Below, piece by piece: positions 41,425 to 49,192 of a DNA stretch of 60,770 nucleotides. Position numbers and translations under genes: made by a program. The stretch is from DASUZB01 sp036377075 (GTDB lineage: Bacteria > Actinomycetota > CALGFH01). Under the pieces are notes generated by a model. The model had not been told where the DNA came from. It searched no databases and saw only the letters and a program-made list of their open reading frames with translations. The DNA lies in the NCBI GenBank assembly GCA_036377075.1, contig DASUZB010000339.1, positions 1 to 60,770 on the forward strand, in the 5' to 3' direction. Position 1 is the first letter of the stretch. Each line of letters begins with the position of its first letter.

Positions 41425-41852
41425 CAGCGCAGCCGCACCCGCCGCCGCGCGTCGGCGAGGCAGTAGGCGGCGTACGGCAGGGCGTCCAGCCGCTCCGGCT
41501 CGATCGGCCGGCCGCAGGCCTGGCAGCGCCCGAAGGTGCCGTGGTCCATGCGCTCCAGGGCGCGCTCGATCTTCGCGACCAGGTCGCGGGCGTTCTGCGA
41601 CAGCGACAGGTCGCGCTCCCGCTCGAAGGTGACCGTGCCGGCGTCGGCGTACTCCTCGTCGAAGCCGACCTCGCCGGCCGCGGCCACGTCGGCCGCCTCC
41701 TCCAGGTCGTGGGCCTGGGCGAGCAGCTGGTCGCGCTCGGCCGTCAGGCGGCTGCGGAAGCCGGCGAGCACCTGCCTGGTCAGCGTGACCGCTGGGTTGG
41801 TCTCGGCGGGCTGCGGCGCCTCGACGACGCCGACGGTGCGCTTGCGTGCCAT
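41424..41852 (-). CDS. TraR/DksA-family zinc-finger protein with incomplete finger
   Basis: 142 residues from ATG 41852 with GGAGGAA upstream. A helical coiled-coil region (about 25-105) includes ERERDLSLSQNARDLVAKIE, then the DksA/TraR-type finger: C110-x2-C113 (RCQACGRPIEPERL) and C131 in YAAYCLADARR. The fourth Cys position is D134, so only three Cys ligands remain. Such proteins bind RNA polymerase or are of unknown role in actinobacteria. First gene of a traR-lspA-rluD-ileS run. Confidence 0.85.
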   Translation of the reverse strand: MARKRTVGVVEAPQPAETNPAVTLTRQVLAGFRSRLTAERDQLLAQAHDLEEAADVAAAGEVGFDEEYADAGTVTFERERDLSLSQNARDLVAKIERALERMDHGTFGRCQACGRPIEPERLDALPYAAYCLADARRRVRLR

Positions 41853-41933
41853 CGTCGGTTCCTCCGTCCCCGGCAGGCGATGGGATGGGCTCCGGGCGTC
41901 GCTGGGCCGGCGCGACCTCACTACGGTGGCCGC

Positions 41934-41939
41934 ATTGTA
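41934..41939 (-). promoter_or_regulatory. Candidate -10 for the traR-lspA-rluD operon
   Basis: TACAAT on the minus strand, about 82 nt before the TraR-like ATG. A very good -10 in GC-rich surroundings, but the -35 region is poor (TCCCGG at 17 nt). Confidence 0.5.
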
Positions 41940-42091
41940 CCGGCGCGCCACCGCTCCCGGGAGTCCCCGCCAAGGCTCCCCGGCACGGATCTGACCTGGT
42001 GGTTCGGTGCCGAATCCCAGGCGTGCCAAGGGATCCGGCCGCCGCGGGGGTGATTGCCCACCACCGCGCCCGCGCGGTAAACTCCGGCGGG

Positions 42092-42109
42092 AATTACAGG
42101 CGTGTAATT
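42092..42109. promoter_or_regulatory. Perfect AT-rich palindrome upstream of dnaE
   Basis: AATTACA-GGCG-TGTAATT, perfect 7-bp arms around a 4-bp spacer, 123 nt before the dnaE start in the divergent traR-dnaE gap (41853-42231). AT-rich sequence is rare here, so a bound dimeric regulator is likely. The half-site TTACA/TGTAA does not let me name the protein with confidence. Confidence 0.65.
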
Positions 42110-42130
42110 TTGTCCACAGCCTGTGCAAAA
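42110..42130. promoter_or_regulatory. DnaA box pair upstream of dnaE
   Basis: TTGTCCACA (42110-42118) is the preferred actinobacterial DnaA box. TGTGCAAAA (42122-42130), read on the minus strand as TTTTGCACA, is a second, weaker box in inverted orientation 3 nt away. It directly abuts the palindrome at 42092-42109. The TTGTCC could double as a -35, with no good -10 seen. The remainder of this gap holds nothing else I can support. Confidence 0.6.
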
Positions 42131-42231
42131 CTCGACCCTAGCGCGCCGTCGAGCAGGGTGCCGCGGGGCCAGGTGCAGGATCGAGGGGACGCCCAGGTGC
42201 CTCCCCGATGAGCCGTGCGTAGGGAGCAACC

Positions 42232-45200
42232 GTGCCGGACAGCTTCGCCCACCTCCACGTCCACACCGAGTTCTCCATGCTCGACGGCGCCGCCCGGGTG
42301 GACGACCTGCTGCGCGAGGCGGCCCGCATGGAGATGCCGGCGGTCGCCATGACCGACCACGGCTTCCTGTTCGGCGCGGTCGACTTCTACCAGGCGGCGC
42401 GCAAGCACGGCGTCAAGCCCATCCTGGGCGTCGAGGCCTACCTGGCCCCCGGGTCACGCTTCGACAAGCAGCGGCGCGACCTCGGCGAGCCGTACAGCCA
42501 CCTGACCCTGCTGGCCGAGAACCAGACCGGCTACGCCAACCTGCTGCGGCTCACCTCGCTCGCCTCGATCGAGGGCTTCTTCTACAAGCCGCGCATGGAC
42601 CGCGAGCTGCTCGCCCGCCACCACGAGGGGATCATCGCCACCTCCGGCTGCCTCGGCGGCGAGGCCTGCCAGCACCTGCTCAAGGGCGAGGCGGGCAAGG
42701 CCGAGGCGACCCTCGCCGAGTTCCGTGACATCTTCGGGCCCGACCACTACTTCGTCGAGCTGATGGACCACGGCCTGCCGCATGACCGGCAGGTCAACCC
42801 CGGCCTGATCGCGGCGGCCCGCGATCTCGGCCTGCCGCTGCTGGCCACCAACGACCTGCACTACACGCACAAGGCCGACGCCGTCCCCCACGAGGTGCTG
42901 CTCTGCATCCAGACCGGCGCCACCCTGGCCGACCCCAAGCGCTTCAAGTTCGACGCCGAGGAGTTCTACCTCAAGTCCCCGGCGGAGATGCGCGCCCTGT
43001 TCGCCGACCACCCCGACGCCTGCGACAACACCCTGGCGGTGGCCGAGCGCTGCAACCTCGAGCTCAGCTTCGGCGGCAGCCACCTGCCCCGCTTCGACGT
43101 GCCCGAGGGCCACACCCTCGAGTCGTGGCTGCGCGCCGAGACCTTCCGCGGCGCCGCCGAGCGCTACGGCGACCCCCTCCCGGACGACGTCCGCCAGCGC
43201 CTCGACTACGAGCTGACGGTGATCAACGACCTCGGCTTCCCCGGCTACTTCCTGATCGTCGCCGACCTCTGCCGCTACGCCCGCGAGCAGGGCATCCGGG
43301 TGGGGCCCGGGCGCGGCAGCGCCGCCGGCTCGTGCGTCTCCTACAGCCTGCGGATCACCGACCTCGACCCGCTCGCCTACGGGCTGATGTTCGAGCGCTT
43401 CCTCAACCCGGCCCGGCGGGAGATGCCCGACATCGACATGGACTTCGACGAGCGCCGGCGCGGCGACATGATCCGCTACGCCACCGAGAAGTACGGCTCA
43501 GACCACGTCGCCCAGATCGTCACCTTCTCCACCATCAAGGCCAAGCAGGCGATCCGCGACTCGGCCAGGGTGCTCGGCTTCCCCTACAAGCTCGGCGACG
43601 ACCTGGCGAAGATGATGCCGCCGCCGGTGCTCGGCAAGGAGCGCCCGCTCGCCGAGGCCTTCGACCTCTCCGCCGAGCTGCGGCTGGCGCGCGAGGGCGA
43701 CGCCGACGCCAGGCGCGTGCTCGACACCGCCAAGGGGCTGGAGGGGCTGCGGCGGCAGTGGGGCGTGCACGCCGCCGCGGTGGTGATCTCCCGCGACCCG
43801 CTGATCGAGACCGTCCCGGTGATGAAGCGCGAGGCCGACGGCGCGGTCATCACCCAGTACGAGATGAACGCGGTGGCCAAGCTCGGGCTGCTGAAGATGG
43901 ACTTCCTGGGCCTGCGCAACCTCACCGTGCTCGACGACACCGTGGCGCACCTGCGCGCCGCCGGGATCGAGCTGGACCTCGGCACGGTGCCGCAGGACGA
44001 CCAGCTCACCTTCGAGATGCTGCAGGCCGGCGACTCCGACGGCGTCTTCCAGATGGAGTCGGAGGGCATGCGGCGGCTGCTGCGGCAGCTGCGCCCCGAC
44101 CGCTTCGAGGACATCGTCGCCCTGATCGCGCTCTACCGGCCGGGGCCGATGGAGCAGATCCCCCGCTACATCGCGGGCAAGCACGACCCCAGCAAGGTCA
44201 CCTACCTGCACCCGCTGCTGGAGGAGATCACCGCCGACACCTACGGGGTGATGGTCTACCAGGAGCAGATCATCACCCTGCTGCAGAAGGTCGCCGGCTA
44301 CTCGGCCGGCGAGGCCGACATCGTGCGCAAGGCGATCGGCAAGAAGATCGAGTCGCTGATGCGCAAGGAGGAGCCCCGCTTCCTGGCCGGCTGCCAGGAG
44401 CAGGGGCTCAGCGAGGCGCAGGCGCGGGAGCTGTGGCGCCTCATCCAGCCGTTCGCCGGCTACTCCTTCAACCGCGCCCACGCCGCCGGCTACGGCCTGG
44501 TCACCTGGCAGACCGCCTACCTCAAGGCGCACCACCCGGTCGAGTACATGGCCGCGCTGCTGACCAGCGTCAAGGACGACAAGGACGCACGGCCGAAGTA
44601 CCTGGGAAGCTGCCGCCACATGGGCCTGGTGGTGCTGCCGCCCGACGTCAACGACTCCGACGCCAACTTCACCCCGGCCCGTGGGGACCAGGAGCGGGCG
44701 GTCCGCTACGGCCTGTCGGCCATCCGCAACGTCGGCGAGCAGGTGGTGCAGGCGATCATCGAGGCCCGCAGGGGCAAGGGCCGCTTCACCGACTTCTTCG
44801 ACTTCTGCGACAAGGTCGACGCCGGCGTGCTCAACAAGCGGGTGGTCGAGTCGCTGATCAAGGCCGGCGCCTTCGACTCCGTCGGCCACACCCGCAAGGG
44901 CCTGCTCGACGTCCACGAGCAGCACATCGACGACGTGCTCGCCCGCAAGCGCGCCGAGGCCCTCGGGCAGTTCTCGCTGTTCAGCGGGTTGGACGAGCCG
45001 GAGGCGGTGAGCCACCCGCGCCCCACCATCGGCGCCGAGGAGTGGGACAAGACCACCCGGCTCGCCTTCGAGAAGGAGATGCTCGGCCAGTACGTCTCCG
45101 ACCACCCGCTGCTCGGGCTCGAGCGGGTCCTCGCCGCCTCGCGCGACACCTCCCTGTCGGTGCTGTCCGAGCGCACCGACGGCACCGTGGTCACCGTGGC

Positions 45201-45672
45201 CGGCATCCTCGCCCGGCTGGTCAAGAAGTTCACCAAGCGCGGCGAGCCCTACGTGGTCGCCGACCTCGAGGACCTGGACGGCACCGCGGAGTGCTTCTTC
45301 TTCCCCCAGGTCTACCGGGAGAACCTCGGCCTGCTCGCGCCGGACGCGGTGGTGGTGGTCAAGGCGCGGGTCGACGCCCGCGACGAGAGCCCCAAGCTGA
45401 TCGCGATCGACGTCAAGCAGCCCAACCTCGCCGAGCCGGGCAGCGAACCGGTGGTCCTCAAGCTCGAGGCGGGCTCCTGCGACCACGGCACCGTCGCCCG
45501 CATCAAGCGCATCCTCGGCTCCCACCGCGGCAAGACGCCCGTGCACCTGCAGATCCGCGGCGCCCGCTCCACCATGGTGGTGCGCCTCGGCGAGCAGTTC
45601 CGGGTCGACCCCCGCAACGGCCTCTACGCCGAGATCAAGGCCGAGCTCGGCCCGGACGCGCTGCTGGCCTGA
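42232..45672 (+). CDS. dnaE: DNA polymerase III alpha subunit
   Basis: 1146 residues; GTG start with AGGGAG upstream. The PHP domain begins FAHLHVHTEFSMLDG (5-19) and extends to about 280; GRGSAAGSCVSY and PDIDMDFDERRR (D400, D402 catalytic) mark the C-family polymerase core; SFNRAHAAGYG is in the fingers; an OB fold (about 985-1060, VTVAGILARLVKKFTKRGEP in part) is near the end. This is the replicative polymerase (DnaE1-like by size), not the ImuC/DnaE2 mutasome type, which would lie with imuA/imuB. Confidence 0.95.
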   Translation: MPDSFAHLHVHTEFSMLDGAARVDDLLREAARMEMPAVAMTDHGFLFGAVDFYQAARKHGVKPILGVEAYLAPGSRFDKQRRDLGEPYSHLTLLAENQTGYANLLRLTSLASIEGFFYKPRMDRELLARHHEGIIATSGCLGGEACQHLLKGEAGKAEATLAEFRDIFGPDHYFVELMDHGLPHDRQVNPGLIAAARDLGLPLLATNDLHYTHKADAVPHEVLLCIQTGATLADPKRFKFDAEEFYLKSPAEMRALFADHPDACDNTLAVAERCNLELSFGGSHLPRFDVPEGHTLESWLRAETFRGAAERYGDPLPDDVRQRLDYELTVINDLGFPGYFLIVADLCRYAREQGIRVGPGRGSAAGSCVSYSLRITDLDPLAYGLMFERFLNPARREMPDIDMDFDERRRGDMIRYATEKYGSDHVAQIVTFSTIKAKQAIRDSARVLGFPYKLGDDLAKMMPPPVLGKERPLAEAFDLSAELRLAREGDADARRVLDTAKGLEGLRRQWGVHAAAVVISRDPLIETVPVMKREADGAVITQYEMNAVAKLGLLKMDFLGLRNLTVLDDTVAHLRAAGIELDLGTVPQDDQLTFEMLQAGDSDGVFQMESEGMRRLLRQLRPDRFEDIVALIALYRPGPMEQIPRYIAGKHDPSKVTYLHPLLEEITADTYGVMVYQEQIITLLQKVAGYSAGEADIVRKAIGKKIESLMRKEEPRFLAGCQEQGLSEAQARELWRLIQPFAGYSFNRAHAAGYGLVTWQTAYLKAHHPVEYMAALLTSVKDDKDARPKYLGSCRHMGLVVLPPDVNDSDANFTPARGDQERAVRYGLSAIRNVGEQVVQAIIEARRGKGRFTDFFDFCDKVDAGVLNKRVVESLIKAGAFDSVGHTRKGLLDVHEQHIDDVLARKRAEALGQFSLFSGLDEPEAVSHPRPTIGAEEWDKTTRLAFEKEMLGQYVSDHPLLGLERVLAASRDTSLSVLSERTDGTVVTVAGILARLVKKFTKRGEPYVVADLEDLDGTAECFFFPQVYRENLGLLAPDAVVVVKARVDARDESPKLIAIDVKQPNLAEPGSEPVVLKLEAGSCDHGTVARIKRILGSHRGKTPVHLQIRGARSTMVVRLGEQFRVDPRNGLYAEIKAELGPDALLA

Positions 45673-45694
45673 GGGCGCATCCGCCTCGCGGGCG

Positions 45695-45723
45695 ATGACG
45701 CTGCCCTTGCCGAATGCTAAGGT
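45695..45723 (+). promoter_or_regulatory. Candidate promoter of the Asp-box protein gene
   Basis: ATGACG (45695-45700), 17-nt spacer, TAAGGT (45718-45723) with TG one base upstream (extended -10). About 52 nt before the ATG at 45775, just after dnaE. Confidence 0.5.
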
Positions 45724-45774
45724 CCTCGCGCCGCGGGACGGGGGCGGTCGATCGGATCCCGGGGAGGGGCCGGC

Positions 45775-48336
45775 ATGGTGCACCACCGGGGAGCGCGACG
45801 CGCTCCCTTCCTCGTCGTCGCCGCGTTGGCCGCCGCGCTCGCGGTGGTCGTCCCGAGCTTCGCAAGCCCGTCGGGCAGCGGACCAGTCACCAACGACCGC
45901 AAGCTCCAGAAGGACACGGACGCTGCCGAGCAGCGCGACGAGATGTCGCGCGCCGCGAACGAGTACGAGGCGATGCGGATCGCGCCGGGGACGTCGCTGG
46001 ACCCGGCCGCCTTCGCCACGGCCCGCGCGGCCGCCGCGTCGTTGCCGACCGTCGGTGGTGCCTGGAGCGAGCTGACCACCAAGCGGTACGACTCCGACGA
46101 CCCGAGCTACCGCGACCCGGTGTGGTCGAACTCCGGTGGGGGCGCCGGGCTCGTCTCCGGCCGCATGACCGCCGTGGCCGTCGACCCGCGCAACGCCCGC
46201 ACGGTCTACGTGGGCGCGGCCGACGGCGGCGTCTGGAAGTCCACCGACCGCGGCGCCCACTGGACGCCGGTCTTCGACAGCCAGCCGACGCAGGCCATCG
46301 GCGCGGTCGCCATCAACCCCGCGGACGGCAGCGTCTGGGTCGGCACCGGCGAGAACAACACCGCCTTCGAGAACTACACCGGCCAGGGCGTCTTCCGCTC
46401 CACCGACGGCGGTGGCTCGTGGAGCAACGTCGCGCCCGGCCTCGCCGGGACGACCATCGGCGCGATCGTCTTCGACGGCGTCGGCGGCGTCTACGTCGGC
46501 ACGAACTTCGGGCTCTACAAGGGCTCGGCCACCGGTTCCGGGTTCACCAAGCTGCTCGACGCGGCCACGGTGGGCCAGGCGCCGTCGCCGTACGGCATGT
46601 CGATCGTCAACAGCGTCGCGGTCCAGCCGGGCACCGGCGGCCAGGTCGTCGTCGCCAACATGGCCTGGCGGGGCGGCGCCGGGTACGACGGCTTCTACGT
46701 CTCCCGCGACGGCGGCCGGCACTTCGCGTACGACAGCCTGACCGGGGCCATCAACCCCAAGGCGCTCGGCCGCGCGACGCTCGCCTACTCGGCCGACGGG
46801 TCGAAGCTGTACACGGTGGTGGAGGACACCTTCCTGTTCAACAAGCCGAACGTGCAGACCGCCAACACGGTCCTGATGGGCGTGTTCGTCTCCGCCAAGG
46901 GCGACCCGTCCGGCCCGTGGAACCAGATCGCCGACTACCGAAAGCTGGCCAACTCGGGCTCGGCCCTGAAGCTCTCCAAGGGCTACGGCCCCGGCGTGCA
47001 GGCCTGGTACAACCAGTTCCTGGCGGTCGACCCGGCCGACGCCAACCACGTCTACCTCGGCCTCGAGGAGGTCTTCGAGACGCGCAACGGCGGGTCGAGC
47101 TGGAACGCGATCGGCCCGTACTGGAACTTCCCGCTGGACTGCTGGACGGCGGCGAACCCGGAAGCGTGCCCGAAGACCACGCACCCGGACCAGCACGGCG
47201 TGGCGGTCGGCGGCGGCTACCTGTTCGTCGGCAACGACGGCGGCATGTACAGCCGCTCGACGACCACCGACCCGACGACCGTCCGTGGCTGGAACGACTT
47301 GAACGCGACCCTCCGGACGCTCCAGTACTACTACGCCGGCGTCGGCAGGACCCCCTCCGGCGACGCCGTCTGGGGCGGCCTGCAGGACAACGGCGAGTCG
47401 CTGCTCCGGCCCGACCTGCCGACGATGGTCTCGCCCTTCGGGGGGGACGGCGGCGACACGCTCGTCGACCCCGACAACGGCGACCGGGCCGTGGTGGAGT
47501 ACACCGACCTCGACATGGCCCTGACCACCAACGGCGGCTACTCACCGAACTACTCGATCGCGTCGTTCACCGAGATCACCCCGTCGTGCTTCCCGTTCAC
47601 CTACGCGCCCCGGCCCGACTGCGACCCGAACCCGCGCTTCATCGCGCCGTTCCGGGCCGACGCCCAGAGCATCGACCACTGGGTCGCGGGCGGCGAGTAC
47701 GTCTGGGACAACGGCGGCGCCGGCTGGGACACGCGCCGCGACACCTGGAAGCGCGTCTACGACACCGGCACCGGCAACTCGGTCACCGCGATCGGCGTCA
47801 ACGGCAACGTCACCTACGCCGGCTGGTGCGGCCCCGTCGGCTGCAACCCGCGGACGTCCGCGGCGACCGGGTCGAGCGAGGGCTTCGCCCGCGGCATCGC
47901 CACCAACTACGGCGGCACCTGGCACGAGGTCGACATGTCCAGCCTGCCCAACCGCTACGTCAACAACCTGATCGTCGACAAGGCCAACGCCGCCCACGTC
48001 TACGCGGTCTTCGGCGGCTTCTCGCGCCGCTGGATCCCGAACGCGGGCGTCGGGCACGTCTTCGAGTCCACCAACGGCGGCGCCACCTGGACCGACGTCA
48101 GCGGCAACCTGCCGGACGCGCCAGCGGACGACCTGCTGCTCACCGCGAGCGGCCAGCTCGTCCTCGGCACCGACGTCGGCGTCTTCGTGGCGAGCCAGAC
48201 CGCGCCGACGGCGTGGTCCAGGCTCGGGACCGGCCTGCCGAACGCGGCCGTCAACGACCTGACGCCCGGCCCCACGGGCGGCTACGTCGTCGCCGCCACG
48301 CACGGCCGCGGCCTGTGGAGGATCGCCACGCCCTAG
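45775..48336 (+). CDS. Secreted Asp-box (BNR/sortilin-like) beta-propeller protein
   Basis: 853 residues. Signal peptide 1-30 (basic start, hydrophobic core, PSFAS cleavage area). Asp-box motifs SxDxGxxW recur: KSTDRGAHW (about 156), RSTDGGGSW (about 208), SRDGGRHF (about 309) and STNGGATW (about 765); AVAVDPRNARTVYVGAADGG and similar blades mark a large propeller of the sialidase/Vps10/photosystem-assembly type. No sialidase catalytic set is evident, so a binding or glycan-processing role cannot be fixed. The codon usage is slightly less extreme than its neighbours. ATG has GGGGAGG upstream. Confidence 0.8.
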   Translation: MVHHRGARRAPFLVVAALAAALAVVVPSFASPSGSGPVTNDRKLQKDTDAAEQRDEMSRAANEYEAMRIAPGTSLDPAAFATARAAAASLPTVGGAWSELTTKRYDSDDPSYRDPVWSNSGGGAGLVSGRMTAVAVDPRNARTVYVGAADGGVWKSTDRGAHWTPVFDSQPTQAIGAVAINPADGSVWVGTGENNTAFENYTGQGVFRSTDGGGSWSNVAPGLAGTTIGAIVFDGVGGVYVGTNFGLYKGSATGSGFTKLLDAATVGQAPSPYGMSIVNSVAVQPGTGGQVVVANMAWRGGAGYDGFYVSRDGGRHFAYDSLTGAINPKALGRATLAYSADGSKLYTVVEDTFLFNKPNVQTANTVLMGVFVSAKGDPSGPWNQIADYRKLANSGSALKLSKGYGPGVQAWYNQFLAVDPADANHVYLGLEEVFETRNGGSSWNAIGPYWNFPLDCWTAANPEACPKTTHPDQHGVAVGGGYLFVGNDGGMYSRSTTTDPTTVRGWNDLNATLRTLQYYYAGVGRTPSGDAVWGGLQDNGESLLRPDLPTMVSPFGGDGGDTLVDPDNGDRAVVEYTDLDMALTTNGGYSPNYSIASFTEITPSCFPFTYAPRPDCDPNPRFIAPFRADAQSIDHWVAGGEYVWDNGGAGWDTRRDTWKRVYDTGTGNSVTAIGVNGNVTYAGWCGPVGCNPRTSAATGSSEGFARGIATNYGGTWHEVDMSSLPNRYVNNLIVDKANAAHVYAVFGGFSRRWIPNAGVGHVFESTNGGATWTDVSGNLPDAPADDLLLTASGQLVLGTDVGVFVASQTAPTAWSRLGTGLPNAAVNDLTPGPTGGYVVAATHGRGLWRIATP

Positions 48337-48359
48337 CCACCGACCCGGTCACCGGCTCC

Positions 48360-49001
48360 CTAGTTGAGCGAGAACGGGCCCGTCATGGGGGCGGGCCCGG
48401 CGCTCTGCAGCCGCTCCAGCAGGGCGAGCTCGCGGCGCAGCAGGGAGCAGGCGGCGCGCAGGCGCTCGGCGGCCGAGCCGGCGGCCAGCAGCCGCTGCTT
48501 GTCGGCCAGGTCGACCTGCAGGCCGGCGGCCACCAGGTAGGAAGCTTCCAGCGGCTCGTCGGGGACCTCGATCTTCTCGTCCTGCTCGCCGGCCAGGCGC
48601 AGCAGCAGCGCCACGTAGCGGGCGAACAGCCAGCGTGCCCTGACCGCCTCGCCGCCCGCGCCGGGGCCGGCCTCCTCCGGCAGGGCGGCGACCTCGGCCA
48701 CGATGAAGGGCGCCGGCTGCGTCACCCCGGTGACCTCGAAGCGGCTCACGCCCTCGCCCAGCAGGTCCATGCGCCCGTCCGGGTACGGGCGCACGTTGCG
48801 CACCTCGGCGAGGCAGCCGATCGGCTGGTAGCGGTCGTGCGCGCCCATCTCGGCGCCCTCGGCCACGGCGACCACGCCGAAGCGGCGGTCGCCGTCGAGC
48901 ACCCGGGCGAACATCTGCCTGTAGCGCTCCTCGAAGATGTGGAGCGGCAGCGGCATGCCCGGGTACAGGACGGTTGGCAGCGGGAAGAGCGGGAGCTCCA
49001 C
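48360..49001 (-). CDS. LON substrate-binding (LAN) domain protein
   Basis: 213 residues; GTG start. The N-terminus ELPLFPLPTVLYPGMPLPLH, then IFEERYRQMF, is the hallmark of the Lon N-terminal domain; GCLAEVRNVRPYPDGRMDLL follows. There is no AAA+ or protease domain. Stand-alone LON-domain proteins are common in actinobacteria; they may be protein-quality-control adaptors, but the role is unproven. Convergent with the Asp-box gene, 23 nt between stops. Confidence 0.88.
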   Translation of the reverse strand: MELPLFPLPTVLYPGMPLPLHIFEERYRQMFARVLDGDRRFGVVAVAEGAEMGAHDRYQPIGCLAEVRNVRPYPDGRMDLLGEGVSRFEVTGVTQPAPFIVAEVAALPEEAGPGAGGEAVRARWLFARYVALLLRLAGEQDEKIEVPDEPLEASYLVAAGLQVDLADKQRLLAAGSAAERLRAACSLLRRELALLERLQSAGPAPMTGPFSLN

Positions 49002-49097
49002 GGTGACCTCGCGCGGTGCTGGTGACCCGGCAATGGTAGGCCCACGGGCGCGGCCCGGCGGGGCAAAGTCGCTACGCCGGGGAGCGCGCGGAGGGGT

Positions 49098-49156
49098 AGG
49101 GTGGGCCCGCCTCCGCCAGGTGGGCGGGGGCGCCTGGCGCCGCGCCGCGGCGCCAG
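49098..49156 (+). promoter_or_regulatory. his operon leader: weak -10 and hairpin
   Basis: TAGGGT (49098-49103) is a candidate -10. A 9-bp hairpin CTGGCGCCG/CGGCGCCAG (49134-49142 with 49148-49156) lies between it and the hisD start. No run of His codons typical of a peptide attenuator and no T-box were seen. Confidence 0.4.
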
Positions 49157-49192
49157 CGTCGTGCCGACCCGCTGGAGCCTGCCCTGCTACCC

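Noticed and set aside
42092..42130. A replication origin at the DnaA box pair.
   Set aside because: Only two boxes, one of them weak, no AT-rich unwinding region, and dnaA/dnaN are not adjacent; a regulatory site for dnaE is simpler.
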